Assembly: GCA_007922305.1 (NCBI GenBank)
Contig: ML677326.1
Coordinates: 55,360,785 to 55,424,784 of the forward strand
Length of the DNA: 64,000 nucleotides
Origin: Dermatemys mawii
Taxonomy: Eukaryota; Chordata; Testudines; Dermatemydidae
Reading direction: 5' to 3'
Shown here: one piece after another, positions 33,909 to 44,935 of the stretch
How positions within the stretch are numbered: position 1 is the first letter of the stretch
Layout: each line of letters opens with the position of its first letter
Program-made: the position numbers and the translations under genes
The notes under the pieces: model-generated
Seen by the model: the letters and a program-made list of their open reading frames with translations, nothing else
What the model was told of the DNA's origin: nothing
Databases searched by the model: none

Positions 33909-34486
33909 ATGATGACCCAGCATGTTGTTCGTCTTATGAACATTTTCACTGCAGATTTGACAAAATGCAAAGAAGATACTAATGTGAGATTTCTAAATAT
34001 AGCTACAGAATTTGATCCAAGATTTAAGAATCTGAAGTGCCTTCCAAAATCTCAGAGTGGTGTGCAACATGCTTTCAGAAGTCTTAAAAGAGCAATCCTC
34101 TGATGCAGAAACTACAGAACCCGAAACACCAAAAAAGAAATTCAGCCTTCTGCTGGTGACATCTGACTCAGATGATGAAAATGGATATGCATCAGTCTGC
34201 ACTACTTCGGATTATTATTGAGCTGAACCCATCATCAGCATGGACACATGTCCTCTGGAATGGTGGATGAAGAATGAAGGGATATACGAATATTTAGCAC
34301 ATCTGGCACATAAAGATCTTGCAACGCTGGCTACAACAGTGCCATGGGAATGCCTGCTCTCAGTTTCAGGTGACACTGTAAACAAGAAATGGTCTGCATT
34401 ATCTCCTGCACATGTAAACAAATGTTCTTTGCCTGAGCAATTGGCTGAAAAAGCACTAGGACTGAGTGGACTTGTAAGTTCTAAAG
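33909..34486 (+). pseudogene. hAT transposase C-terminal relic
   Basis: Two plus-strand pieces survive. The first (33909-34103) includes DTNVRFLNIATEFDPRFKNL. The second (34240-34486) includes DTCPLEWW, then LAHLAHKDLATLATTVPWEC, SVSGDTVNKKWSALSPAHVN. This is the hAT dimerisation (C-terminal) domain with its W-W, VP-E and S-G-KR-LSP landmarks. The Glu/Arg and Phe positions of the usual ERLFS are changed (ECLLS). The catalytic N-terminal two-thirds is absent and the frame is shifted between the pieces, so it is non-functional. The reading is then split by the nested element. Confidence 0.75.
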
Positions 34487-34748
34487 CAGTGCTGAACAAC
34501 CTGCAGCACGTGGGTCGCATGCAGTCCACCGGGGTAATCTGATTGTGGGCCATAAGACATTGTGCTGGCATTGACCATTCATAAGCACGGGCACCCACAG
34601 CTCCAGTGGCCGCAGTTTACCGTTCCTGGACAATGGGAGATGTGGGAATTGGTGTCTGCAGGCGAAGGGGATGCAGGGATGTGCTGGTCACCACTTCCCA
34701 TAGCTCCCATTGGCCAGGAATGGTGAACTGTGGCTATTGGGAGTTGCG

Positions 34749-34784
<36 letters not shown>

Positions 34785-34872
34785 CTGTGGATGGTCAATG
34801 TCAGCAAAATATCTCACAGCAAGCAATCAGATTACTCTGATTGGCCACATGTGGCCCACCACTGTTCTAGAG
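34479..34872. mobile_element. hAT-type MITE nested inside the hAT element
   Basis: The element proper is 34487-34864 (378 bp), flanked by ttctaaag (34479-34486) and ttctagag (34865-34872), an 8-bp target duplication with one change. The left end cagtgctgaacaacctgcag and the right end read inward cagtggtgggccacatgtgg are inverted. Same family as the element at 11668-11846. Contains a (GT)n run. Confidence 0.75.
34750..34782 (+). repeat. (GT)16 microsatellite
   Basis: Uninterrupted GT repeats inside the nested MITE. They generate Cys/Val-rich artefact frames. Confidence 0.95.
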
Positions 34873-35018
34873 TTTTACATTGTTTTGTTTTTGAATCAGT
34901 TATTTTTTGTGCCTAGTTCTACATTTGTAAGTTCAACTTTCATGATAAAAAGACTGCACTACAGTACTTGTATTAAGTGAATTGAAAAATACTATTTTAT
35001 TTTTACAGTGCAAATATG

Positions 35019-35023
35019 TAAAA

Positions 35024-35062
<39 letters not shown>

Positions 35063-35085
35063 AATAAATAAAAATAAAAATAAAT
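35019..35085 (+). repeat. (AAAT)n microsatellite
   Basis: About 15 tetranucleotide units, the last few irregular, located in the right inverted repeat of the hAT element and absent from its left counterpart, so the expansion happened after insertion. Confidence 0.95.
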
Positions 35086-35241
35086 ATAAAGTGAGCACTT
35101 TACACTTTGAAATTTGATATATTTCAAAATGATATATTTGAAAATGTGGAAAACATGCAAAAATATTTAAATAAATGGTGTGCTATTGCTTAACAGTGCA
35201 ATTAATCACGATTAATTTTTTAAATTGCTTGACAAGCCCTA

Positions 35242-36169
35242 GTAAATTTTAATCTAAAATTGAAATAAAACCAAATTTTCAATGAACTACATTATAAGTG
35301 CTGATTTCTAAAATATTTAATTACAATGGCACTACAAGTAGAGTATCATATTTGAATTTTACTAAACTGCAGTTAGACAAAAACTGTAAATGTACTCGTG
35401 AGTAATCTCATTAACTGAAATTAAGGCACATGTTCTTAAAGATACACACATATATAAGCATTTGCAGGATTAGTTAATAACTGTATTTTTATTCAAAATG
35501 TTTTTCTTACAACTCAAACAGTAAACCATCTTTCTCACCTGAAAAATTACTTAATATTAGTACTAAAAAGTTGTCTAGCATTTCAATAAATTAAAGTACT
35601 AAAATATAAAATCTTTTGAATATACTAATCACAGATGTTGTGTTAACACATCAATATTAATTTCCTTATGCAACATTTTAAATATAATAATTCTAATCCA
35701 TGATCAAAACTCAAGTCAATTACTACTGAGTGCAAGGCTTACAAGCCTTTCAAAATTAAAATACTTGAGAAATAAAATGAACCTTGAAGTTCTATCTGTT
35801 CCTGTGGTTTGTAATCTTTGAATCCACTAGGTCAAATGATGAGAATTCTCATTCAACATCAGCAGAAGTAGCTGTGGCAATTAACATTTGAGGCACAACT
35901 TTCATAATCACCTTGTTTTGTCCCAGAGCACTTGAGTGGTACATTGCTCAATATTTCATTGGAGACCACAACTGTGAGGCAATCTTGCAGCCAAACCAGT
36001 ACACCTGCTCACTTAGCTGCTGCAGTGAGTCAGTACTCAGGCATGCAGCATTAACCTATCACTGAGCAGAGCCTGGTTCAAATGCCCCCCAGATCAGGTA
36101 TCTCCATAATGCCATCAGAGCTGCAGATCAGTTTGAGGAATAGTGTTCCCAGCCAGGAATCATCCTGCT
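35242..36169. other. no gene seen
   Basis: Unassigned AT-rich intron. Confidence 0.4.
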
Positions 36170-36515
36170 ACTTTGCAATACACTAGACTCCAGTAACTTG
36201 CAGCCTGCTCCTGCACTAGCCTTGCCTGAGCCTTGTCCTTGCCCTTGCCCTACACTAGCCTCACTCCAGCCTCATCACTGATTCACTTCAGCCTTGCCTC
36301 CTGCTCCCCCACTCCCACTGACCCTCAGACTCCGACAATCTGATTTTCAACCTTTGGCACATATCTGAACTCTGGGTTCAGTACTGATGTGGCTTATCTT
36401 TCAATTCTTTGCCAGCTGGCTTCAACCTCTGGCCTGCATCTGGACTCTGGCTATGGTTCATCTACAGACTCTGATTTCAGTGTTGTCCCTGATGTAGACC
36501 CAATGTAGAGTTCTG
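36170..36515 (+). repeat. C/T-rich, retroelement-like fragment
   Basis: A pyrimidine-rich run with repeated GCCTTG / GCCTCA words (36210-36295) followed by GACTCTGG / ACTCTGRTTTC words (36360-36480). It resembles the C/T-rich leader or LTR of turtle retroelements by recognition only. No termini defined. Confidence 0.3.
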
Positions 36516-36839
36516 CATTAAGGTTGAGAACTCGCTACTTGAGCACCACTTAGTCTGTCGACTTTTTTATATGCATCACACTAGGATTTTTAATTATATA
36601 ATTACATATTATCCTCCAGCTACTATAATTATTCTTTTTTTTTTTTTTTTACAACCATGGATATACCAGTACTGTCTTTGTATTTTCAGTTCTTTCACAT
36701 ACACAAATAGAAATTACTATATCCAAGGTGGAAACAAAGCTCAGAGTTGAATGTCCTCAAGCTAGGGGGAACAGGTAATCTCCATCACAGAATACTGTGA
36801 GAACCTACACATGAAACTGCAATTCTGGTAGCAAGCTTT

Positions 36840-38450
36840 TTAATAAATCTCTCAACTGGGGATGGTACCCTATGACCAGAGAATAGCAAATCTAGTATCA
36901 ATATTTAAGGAGGAGGGAAAGTGATCTGAGCAACTTCAGACTCATGAGTCTGAACTCAAATATGCAAGGTTTACGAATAATTATTCTTAAAAAGTTGAAG
37001 ACACAGAGGAATATGGAAATTGGGACAAAATGCAACATGAGTTTACCAAAAGTAGATAGTGCCATAGATTTTAATCAAAGAAAGATTAATTTAACTGATT
37101 TCTTAGACAAGAGAAGATTAGAAGATTTAATCTGGATTTCAGTAAAACACTTCACATAGCACCACATGGAAAAATTATTTGTTAAAATGCAGAAGATGGA
37201 GATTAGAACAGAAATTGTAAGGTGGGTAAGGAACCAGTTAAAGGGGAGATGACAATGAATTGTGCTGAAAGAAGAACTGTTGGGCTAGAGTGAGATTAAT
37301 AGCGCTATGCAGACACTTCAGCTTAAGTCACATTATGTCACAGCTATGTGAATAAACCACCTAAGTACCAGTGAGGACGGTGCTATATTGATGGGAGAGT
37401 TTCTCCTGCCAAAGAAGCTGCTGCCACTCACAGGGGCTGTAGTAATTAAGTCAACAGGAGAGCCTCTGCCTGGTGGCTTAGAGTATCTGCACTAGCAGAA
37501 CTACAGTAGTGCAGCTGCACCATTGTAAGCTTTGTAATGTAGCCATAGTCTACTAGTGTTCCTCAAGGATCAGTCTTGAAAACAGACATTTATTAGTGAC
37601 TTTGGCAGACGTAAGATTGTACTAATGGAATTTGCTGATGACACAAAGTTGGGAGACAATACTGAGTAGGACTGGAATATTATACAGGAAGAATTGAGTG
37701 ACCTTGAGGACTTAAGTGATAGAAGTAGAATTAAATTGAATATTAATAAACTGCAAGGTCATATATTTAGGCTCTAACAAGAATTTCTGCTATAAACTGG
37801 GGGGCTCATCTATTGGAAGCGACAGAGGAGACAAATCTGGTGTATTATCAATCAATCACAGGATGACTATAAACCAACATAATGTGGCCATAAAAAAGTA
37901 AATGTGATCCAGGATGTATCACATGAGGTGTTTCCAGTACAGCTAGGAAGTATTAGTGCCACCATACAAGACAGTAGTAAGACCTCATTTGGAATACCAT
38001 GAACAGCTCTGATCATTCATGTTCAAAGAAAAATTAATTCAAACTTTAATTTAAATGGAAAATGGCTAGTAAGATGCTCTGACAAGAGAAAACTAAGAGA
38101 ACTTGGCTTATTTAACCTAGCAAAAATGAGGTTGAGAGGGTATATGGTTTCTCTCTATAAATATATTGAGGGCAAAAGGGGAAAGGAGTAAACACCAGAG
38201 AGATGCACCAGAACTAATTTAAACTAAAGAACAACATAGGCACAAGAACAAATTGATATAAACCAGGCAAGAATAAAGTTAGGCTGAAAATTAGGAGGAG
38301 GTTTCTAACCATTATGGGTGTGAAGTTCTGGAACAGAAATTTTTAAATCAACAGTGGGTGTTATTCTAAAAGTTATGCTCTAGAAAATATTTTGGGGAAG
38401 TTCTATGACCACAATGGTCCCTTCTGACCTTGGAATCTATGAATATAGTA
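36840..38450 (+). repeat. CR1-like LINE, interrupted by a MITE
   Basis: It reads as a degraded LINE with a caagagaagattagaagatt region (~37107) and a DFADDTKLGDNTE-like stretch at ~37630-37670 from tttgctgatgacacaaagtt (the reverse transcriptase FADD catalytic site). The C-terminal text cttatttaacctagcaaaaa follows at ~38107, and the 3' end gttctatgaccacaatggtc at 38400-38420 resembles the CR1 tail. A DNA element splits it at about 37300-37552, between the intron-like PQGS position and FADD. All frames are broken. A short second tail-like stretch (gagcaggggactggactcag) follows at ~38519. Confidence 0.75.
37300..37552. mobile_element. MITE inserted in CR1
   Basis: The left end agcgctatgcagacacttca and the right end read inward agactatggctacattacaa are diverged inverted repeats. 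LINE text stops at about 37299 and resumes at about 37553 (ctagtgttcctcaaggatca, the PQGS-coding region), so it is a secondary insertion of some 250 bp. The target duplication is too short or decayed to read. Confidence 0.55.
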
Positions 38451-38579
38451 GTCGTGTGGGCAGACAAGCTAAATTTTGTGATAGAGCTTAATAATTTTAT
38501 GAATGAAATTATCCATGAGAGCAGGGGACTGGACTCAGTGACCCTGGATGTCTCTTTCTGTCAATGTACCTCAATAAGC

Positions 38580-38737
38580 TTAAGGCTTTTCTACACAGGG
38601 ACAAAGGAAAATTAATTCATATTAACTAAAGGTGTAAATTAAAAGTGGATTACACTTCATTAAACACTGTGTGGGGACACAGCCACGATTAGAATGGTCT
38701 TAATTTGGTTTACCTTATTTCACTCTGACAAACGCTT
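38580..38737. repeat. Harbinger-type MITE fragment
   Basis: Starts aaggcttttctacacaggga, resembling the GGCCTTGTCTACACTGG termini of Harbinger-type MITEs, followed by ATTAA-rich text typical of one such family. The right end is not recognised. Confidence 0.35.
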
Positions 38738-39252
38738 AAGTTAGATCTACACTACATACCAATGACAGCAGCGGGAAGTATATGTGTAGCTATACGCTAC
38801 TGTGAAAAGCAGGCTGCCCCCACATTGCAATGCATTTCCCTGCGTTAGCAAAAGGCTCTTGCAGAGGGATGTTGCAGAGAAAGATCTCACAGTTCCCTTC
38901 TGCCAGAGCCTTTCATTGTAGTGACTTCAGCAGCTGGGAGCCAGCAGAGCCTTTCCCAGTTACCAGATTCTTTTCCTGCAGCAGAGTGGGAAGTGGGGAG
39001 GCAGTGGGGAAAGGCTACTTTTTCCCAACTGCTTAAGACTTCTCCTTGGGAAAACTTCAGCAGTGGGACACTACACTGCTAAAATCAGCAGAGTAAACAG
39101 GGAGAGGACTTGGGAGCCATGTAGCATATGTACTCTGGAACATACTCATAACCTTCAGGCACATCTTCACTTGTCTAAACCATACCTCATTAGTTATGCT
39201 GCTATTTATACCTATGGTAGGAGGGGAATATGCATGTATGTACACTACAAGC
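38738..39252. mobile_element. long MITE with GATCTACACTAC-type ends
   Basis: The left end aagttagatctacactacat and the right end read inward cttgtagtgtacatacatgc are imperfect inverted repeats about 515 bp apart. The interior is GC-richer than the flanks and non-coding; frames on both strands overlap and have no domain. Confidence 0.4.
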
Positions 39253-40090
39253 CACTGAAAGAAGAGTGCATTGTAGAGATATCCTAAGTGAGAAAATCCT
39301 GTGAAAAATCTATTGCACATGCAACATAATTTTCAAAGGTTTACAACTGTGAAATCAAAATCAATTTTACCTGAATACTCAAGGCACTTCAGAATTATTT
39401 TAATGCCAAATTGCAACTTTTTATACTAAGACATTTCAGCTGTAGATCTATTTTTTAAAAACAAACCAAACAAATGTGAGGGTTTCTTGGTAACAAAAAA
39501 AAAACACATTTTTTCCCATTCTTCTCTTCAATTATTTATTTCTTTTTTAAAAAAGGAACATTCACCTTCAGATGGTGACGAAATCTGGAAAATGTTCAGT
39601 CCAAGAGGTGAATTTCAAGAAAGCTGACTAACTGAAAACAAAGCATTACAATTATAAACATAATTCAGCCCAACACTAGTGGTTGCTGTTGCTTGTCGTA
39701 TAATGAGAAACATACACTAAATGTTTTTTCCATAGAAAAGATCCACCTCAGACAAGAAATGACAAATTTAGGGCTACTGAATGCTGTGAGTTTCCATAGT
39801 GAGTGAGCACTAAGTAATTTAACAGGTATTTACACCCATAATAAACATGAGAAAATTCACAGTCCAACAAACCTTACGTTTCCATTTATATTTCATAATG
39901 ATCTAGTGTTAGTATGATAGAATTTAATATCAGACATGCAAGATTTTTGACTGGTGAAACAGTTATGACAAGTTTGTTAGAAAAGGCTCTCCAAAGATGC
40001 AGGGCAGCAGAAATTGTGGAAGCACCAGCCAAATTGCTGAATTCACCAGAAGGAGTTATCCATGTACTAAAGTGGAAAAGAATATAGCCT
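39253..40090. other. no gene seen; contains source copy of a 143-bp duplicated segment
   Basis: Unassigned, except that 39484-39626 is repeated in direct orientation at 40347-40488. Confidence 0.5.
39484..39626 (+). repeat. direct repeat, copy 1 (143 bp)
   Basis: From ttcttggtaacaaaaaaaaa to gtgaatttcaagaaagctg. Almost identical to 40347-40488 apart from homopolymer length changes and a few substitutions. Sequences outside the two copies are unrelated, so this is a copied segment and not a tandem duplication. Confidence 0.85.
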
Positions 40091-41065
40091 TGTAGTGGGG
40101 CAATTGTCCCATTCCCATGCCAGAGTGGGCAAGAGTAGGCCACAGCGACTGCACTGGCTGGCAGACAATCAGAAAAGGGCCTACTGAGGGCCAATCAGGG
40201 CCGAGCTTTTGGTCAGCCAATCAGGGCCAGGCTAGGCGCTATGTAAAGGCTGTCCAGGGGAGGAGCAGTCTCTCCTGGACCTTTGAAAGGGAAAGTCTGG
40301 CTCCTGAGGGAGGAATAGCACCGGGGGCAGTGCAATACTGAGCAGATTCTTGGTAATAAAAAAAACATTTTTTTTTCCCATTCTTCTCTTCAATTATTTT
40401 TTTCTTTTTTAAAAAAGGAACATTCACCTTCAGATGGTGATGAACTCTGGAAAATGTTCAGTCCAAGAGGTGAATTTCAAGAAAGCTGGCAGGTTCAGGG
40501 GAGTAGAAGGGAACTCGAGCCTGGTAACATGTCAGGCTGCTGACCTTGAGGGAAGGGCTTATCTGGTGCAAAGGGGCTGAAGGGGAAGTGGCCCAAGGAG
40601 AGTGACATGGACTAGGGGAGAGAAGGAGGGCAGGACAACTGCCACCAAAGGTCCCTGGGACGGGACCCAGAGCAGAGGACAGGCCTGGGTTCTCCCCTTT
40701 CCTCCTTATATTGCACCTGGCTGCTGGAAGTAGCCACCATGGACTGCACCAGAGTCCTGGCAGAAGGGGCTCGACTTGGGGTGTGGTTGGCCACTGCAGC
40801 TGGGGTGCTGAGAGTGACTGCTGAAAACAACCCCTCCCCCAGGAAGGGGGCGAGTGCGGACTTGGGGGCACTGCTGGATGGCAGTGTCCTGAAGAGGACG
40901 CTGCAAGCAAGGAACAACGCGGGTCCAGACGCCAAAGGAGGGCAACTGATAGTCAAGACAGCCGGGACACGGCTAGAGGAGGGAGCTCTGCCGCCAACTG
41001 AGCTAATTCTTTGACTAAACAGCAGGAGGTGCTGTGGTGGTGAGTCCTGACCTCGTTACAAGCCC
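40086..41065 (+). mobile_element. probable solo LTR
   Basis: The body is 40091-41060, starting tgtagtggggcaattgtccc and ending gtcctgacctcgttaca, i.e. TG...CA. It is flanked by agcct (40086-40090) and agccc (41061-41065), a 5-bp duplication with one change. It is GC-rich compared with its surroundings. The ccaatcagggc words resemble those in the LTR at 63548-64000. Length 970 bp includes the 142-bp foreign segment. Overlapping frames on both strands are composition artefacts. It is possibly related to the gag-protease relic just downstream, but the duplication argues for a recombined solo LTR. Confidence 0.6.
40347..40488 (+). repeat. direct repeat, copy 2, inside the LTR
   Basis: Lies in the middle of the LTR-like element at 40091-41060. 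The LTR text before it ends gcaatactgagcaga and resumes caggttcaggggagtagaag. See copy 1. Confidence 0.85.
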
Positions 41066-41129
41066 TAATAGATCAAATTAAAAAGAGTGGAACCACTCAC
41101 TATGAAAACCATTGCTAGAGGGAAGACTG

Positions 41130-41441
41130 GGTACAGACGGCCATGTGGAAGGTGTGGCAATCACAGTGGCCCCAAACAATGTGTGTTGCCTTTGGGAAAC
41201 TGTCATAAATGTATGGAAAATAATCATTTTGCAAAATGTTGCAGATCCCACATGTAGAAATGTCAAGTGTATTCACTTAAGACAATCTGGTTGAGGAGTA
41301 TTTCAAAGAAGTGGGATCTAGCAAGCCTAATGAGAGGGACTGGATACTGCCTATCACACTGAATGGAATAATTATTCCACTGAAACTGGACACATCAGAT
41401 CAGGTTAATATTCTGTCTGAATCACATTATGAGAGATGAAA
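41130..41441 (+). pseudogene. Ty3/gypsy gag zinc-finger and protease relic
   Basis: In one frame 41138-41256 reads RPCGRCGNHSGPKQC, then NCHKCMENNHFAKCC: two zinc knuckles, the second C-x2-C-x4-H-x4-C. In another frame 41341-41439 reads LPITLNGIIIPLKLDTSDQV then NILSESHYE, which is the retropepsin active-site region (normally LDTGA; here LDTSD). The order knuckles then protease is that of Ty3/gypsy polyproteins. A stop (TAG at ~41255) and a frameshift separate the parts, and the catalytic triplet is altered. No reverse transcriptase follows, so this is an isolated relic. Confidence 0.65.
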
Positions 41442-43629
41442 ATAAAACCAAAACTGGGATGTTGTCATGACTCGTGAGTCAAGCATATCAGGTTCAGGCT
41501 GTTGGGACAGAAAAACAACAAGGGAAATAGTGCTGTAAAATCTGGTGCAATGTATCCATTTTTTGTGTTTCATCTCTCACATGCCTCCATGAATAAATAA
41601 ACCAGAAGGCTCACACCTTTGGGTAGAATTCAGGGAAAGAATGTATTAGCTCTAGGCATAGTCTTAGTGCTCAGCATTGGTTTCAGGGACTGGGTAGTGG
41701 GCCATGCAGCTGAAACTCTCAGGATGGGCTGAAAGAAGATCTTCACCCTCAGAATATGCTAAAATCTCTTAAAACAGGGATGATGCCTGGTCTCTGTTCA
41801 GATTCTGGAGGCTTAAAATGCACACTGTCCAGTGGCAGATCCCCTCACAGCAGCTGATGAATAGCCAAGAGAAGATACACTATTGTTAAAATTTACCTTA
41901 CAGTAGTACAGCTAATAGTCCCAGAAAAGTTGTTTCCCATCCTCGAAGTTTTGCATTTGGAGTGCTCTTTAATCAAAGCACAGTCAATAACTGGAGTGTC
42001 TTGTGCTTTGGAGAGGAGACTGTAGCTTAGGCTTTGTCCTTAAGTCTTAGGCCCATGGCTTTTCGTGAAATCTGGTTTATTAATTATGTGTCCATTTAGT
42101 TGCTGTTTGGCCAGTTTAAATTGTGTGCTTTTACTACAGGAATGTGCGTATTAAAAGAGAGGGATTACCTATTCAGTCCTTCTGCACCATGCACGTTAGC
42201 CAGGGGAAGCAGAGATGCAAGGATTCATGATCTACATTTAACGGTCACAGTTTTTGCAGACTTTATGGTACAAGCTCTTCTTTTTCATTTAACATCCTTA
42301 TTGATTTTAAAAGATAATACAAATGACATAATAGGCATGAAGAGATTTCTAATATAAAGCATTAATAAAATAAAATCTCAACTTACGTAAAATGAGGCTG
42401 TATTAATCAATCCTACTTTATGGAAGTCTTCTGCTTAATACTAATTAATTCAAATAGTCAGTTACTTTATTCCAAATGTTCAGAAATCTCTCATTGTATT
42501 TAAATGCAATTCTTTTGTACATATAAATCTAAAATATGTGATAAAATCATTGATCAATTTTGCAGTTGCATTGCCTGCATCTTTACAATGTTGAATAATA
42601 GGTTCACTGGTTAAGGTTAACAGAATGTCAATTTCTTAGTGAAAATTTTAATACATTCTGTTAAACTTATTGATTAAATATAAACTCAAAGTAAACTTTG
42701 CTTTGTTATTTTTATGGTGATATAACTGGAATATAAAATGCCTTGGTAGAGACACTAGAGGAGGAGATAGGCAAGAACACCAATTATAACATACCATAAT
42801 AGTCAGGAATTATTGGATAGTTCATATACATAACTTAGTAAAAAAGTAAGTAAGCCTTGTATAGCAGAAAAGGGGAAGGTAAAGAGTACAAGTATAACAA
42901 GATGCATTCTGCATCTTGCCTGCACACTATACTTTGCACCAGTTTTAACAGAACATAAAATATTAGTAGCAGTTTCCTGTGTTAAATATAGCCCTATTTA
43001 TTGACAAAAGAAAATCTAGGACAAGATCTTCAACTGTTGTAAATCAACATAGTTCCATTGACACTAGCTGAGTATTTGGCTGATGAATTGGTGTAGTTTT
43101 CTTGTCTAAGCAGAGAATTCGAGACAGCAAGACTCCCCCAAATCACTGTTTCAAAATTTTGTAAGGATTGAATAATTTTTTCAGTTGTCTGTGATAGATT
43201 CATTGAGGTCCACACCATTAATGTGGGGGGAGGGAGTAAGGGGACTTTAAGATAAGACTTTGGAAACAGAGGTCCTGTCTGTCTTTCATGAGAACTAGAC
43301 ATTTCATAGCAATTTTCATAGCAGTAAGATTCTTCCATGGTATCCTTAGTCAAAATTTCTTTTTCAATGATTAGTATGCAAAGTGTTGAGCACCAATCAG
43401 TTATGATCCTGTTATTTCAGATGTGGCCGCATTTCAGTGATCTCATATGCAAACAAAGTGTAGTTTATAAAGTGCTTTTGGAAACTTTGGCTATATCAAA
43501 CTGTTCTATATTGGAGAGGCACAAAAAAGATTAGATTTTTGTTTTGAGAACGTTATTGATTTCATAAGACTGGGAAATGTCTATGAATTTGTTTTCAAGT
43601 GGTTTAATCTTGATTCACGATAAAATCCT
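41442..43629. other. no gene seen
   Basis: Unassigned AT-rich intron. The first ~100 bp may still belong to the retroelement relic. Short frames at 42100-42357 and 43030-43353 have no domain. Confidence 0.4.
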
Positions 43630-44220
43630 TACCACAGGTTCCCCGCAACATGGATGACCAAATCCTCAGCTCACGCTCTGTCCCCAGAGTCAAAGGGCTG
43701 GTTCATTTGTTCTCTAAAGTGGGTGAGAGCGTGAGCGCCCACACTTTTGAGGTATTTTGTCCTTCACTTTTATATAGTCCAGTCACCCTTTAAAATGCAT
43801 TTCCCTGAGGGTTACCCCTAGGTAAAGTTCATTCCAGTTGGGAGGACAGAGATATGGAGTCTCGTGGTGAAAGAGGTTTTATGCTGTTTGCTAAAATGCA
43901 GATCAATCTGTTCTTGCCCCCTTTCACTGCCCAAAAATGGCCACTTGTCTGGTGATTGCCAATTAACTTTGAGGCATTAGTTTTTCCTTTGTCTTTGAGA
44001 AACCGGTTTACCCCATCCCCAGACTTGTCTGGTATACATATTGTAGTAATAATTTCAGCTTTTGTTCATAACTCTTAATATGCATTTTTACATCCATAAC
44101 ACTGATCATGAATATTCTTGTGTAACTTGTTTTAAAGGATACCTCACAAGGCACATCTTGCACAAAGATTATTACAATAACGTGTAGATTATGAATATAG
44201 GGGTGCTTTCATTCAAAGAC
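43630..44220 (+). repeat. possible endogenous-retrovirus-type LTR fragment
   Basis: The 3' half (gtgtaacttgttttaaagga, tacctcacaaggcacatctt, tgcacaaagattattacaat) is text that I associate with an abundant turtle ERV-like LTR. The 5' half is C/T-rich. No termini or target duplication could be fixed. Recognition only. Confidence 0.3.
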
Positions 44221-44834
44221 ATCATATCCTTACCTAAACTCCCTAGGATACTTAACACCATGGGTTAACCGTTCATTCTAAATAAGTTTATTTCCTATGT
44301 TTGACTGAGGATTGAGAATCAAGGAGTTTGTTTATAATAGAATCTTTTGAAATCAAGTTAGCTGACCTAAGAAACTCAACAGTTGCAGAGACAGGGTGGG
44401 ATATTCCTGCCCATGCACCACACGAGGAAAACATTAATTCTAAAAAATAGTCTCCACAAAACTTTTTAGCAATTTAAAATAGAAAAATGTCTCCTCTCTC
44501 AGACAGAAGTCCTGAAAGAAGCGGGGAGCTCAGCTGCCCAGGAGCCTTCCTCCTGCTCCCCTCCCCATATGCATATAGAAATCATGCCAAGATGGGCAGA
44601 GATAGGAGGACAGGTTCCACTGCCTTTCCCTGCTGCCATTGGTTGATATATAGAAGGAAAAGGGAAGGGTTGATTGTTTCTTGTAATCCCCTCTTTGCTG
44701 TATCAGAAGCCCTCAGAGCATCCAACAATCATTCTGCCCTGGTTGATATCCCACCCTCTCTGACCTGTACTGGACATACACTTTGAACTGGTTTCCAAGA
44801 TGCTGCAGTTCTGACCAATTACTAGTCTTGAGAA
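44221..44834. other. no gene seen
   Basis: Unassigned. A 99-codon frame at 44487-44786 has no recognisable domain. Confidence 0.4.
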
Positions 44835-44935
44835 TCAAAAAGGAATTTTTCCCTCAGGGCAAAACTGCTGAAGGTGCCTGGTGGGTTTTTTTTTTGACAC
44901 CTTCCTCACAGTATTCTATAGGCCTGTCTCTAGAT
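44835..44935 (+). repeat. interspersed repeat family A, copy 2
   Basis: The text aaaaaggaatttttccctca, then a ggtgggttttttttttgac block and cttcctcacagt parallels the repeat at 4330-4445. Confidence 0.4.

Larger units (their letters stand above)
33158..35241 (+). mobile_element. hAT transposon, internally deleted, with ~325-bp inverted repeats
   Basis: The left end tagggctgtcgattaatcat (33158) and the right end read inward tagggcttgtcaagcaattt (35241) are inverted. The similarity extends far in, to about 33487 on the left and 34919 on the right, where both end in the same cttacaaatgtag motif (ctacatttgtaag on the right). Flanking octamers atacattt and gtaaattt agree at 6 of 8 positions, consistent with a decayed hAT duplication. 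Only the C-terminal part of a transposase remains inside, interrupted by a second element at 34487-34864. Net length without the nested element is about 1.7 kb. Confidence 0.75.

Noticed and set aside
34606..34980. 124-codon plus-strand frame with a Cys-Val run
   Set aside because: It is produced by the (GT)16 array within a non-coding MITE; the neighbouring frame gives the same run. No domain.
40458..41014. Several overlapping 79-150-codon frames on both strands
   Set aside because: They all sit in a GC-rich solo LTR; GC content lowers stop frequency. No family resemblance.
40091..41441. A single element made of a 5' LTR and the gag-protease relic
   Set aside because: The 5-bp flank match on both sides of the LTR argues for a solo LTR, and the normal leader and gag N-terminus are missing between them; kept as two features.
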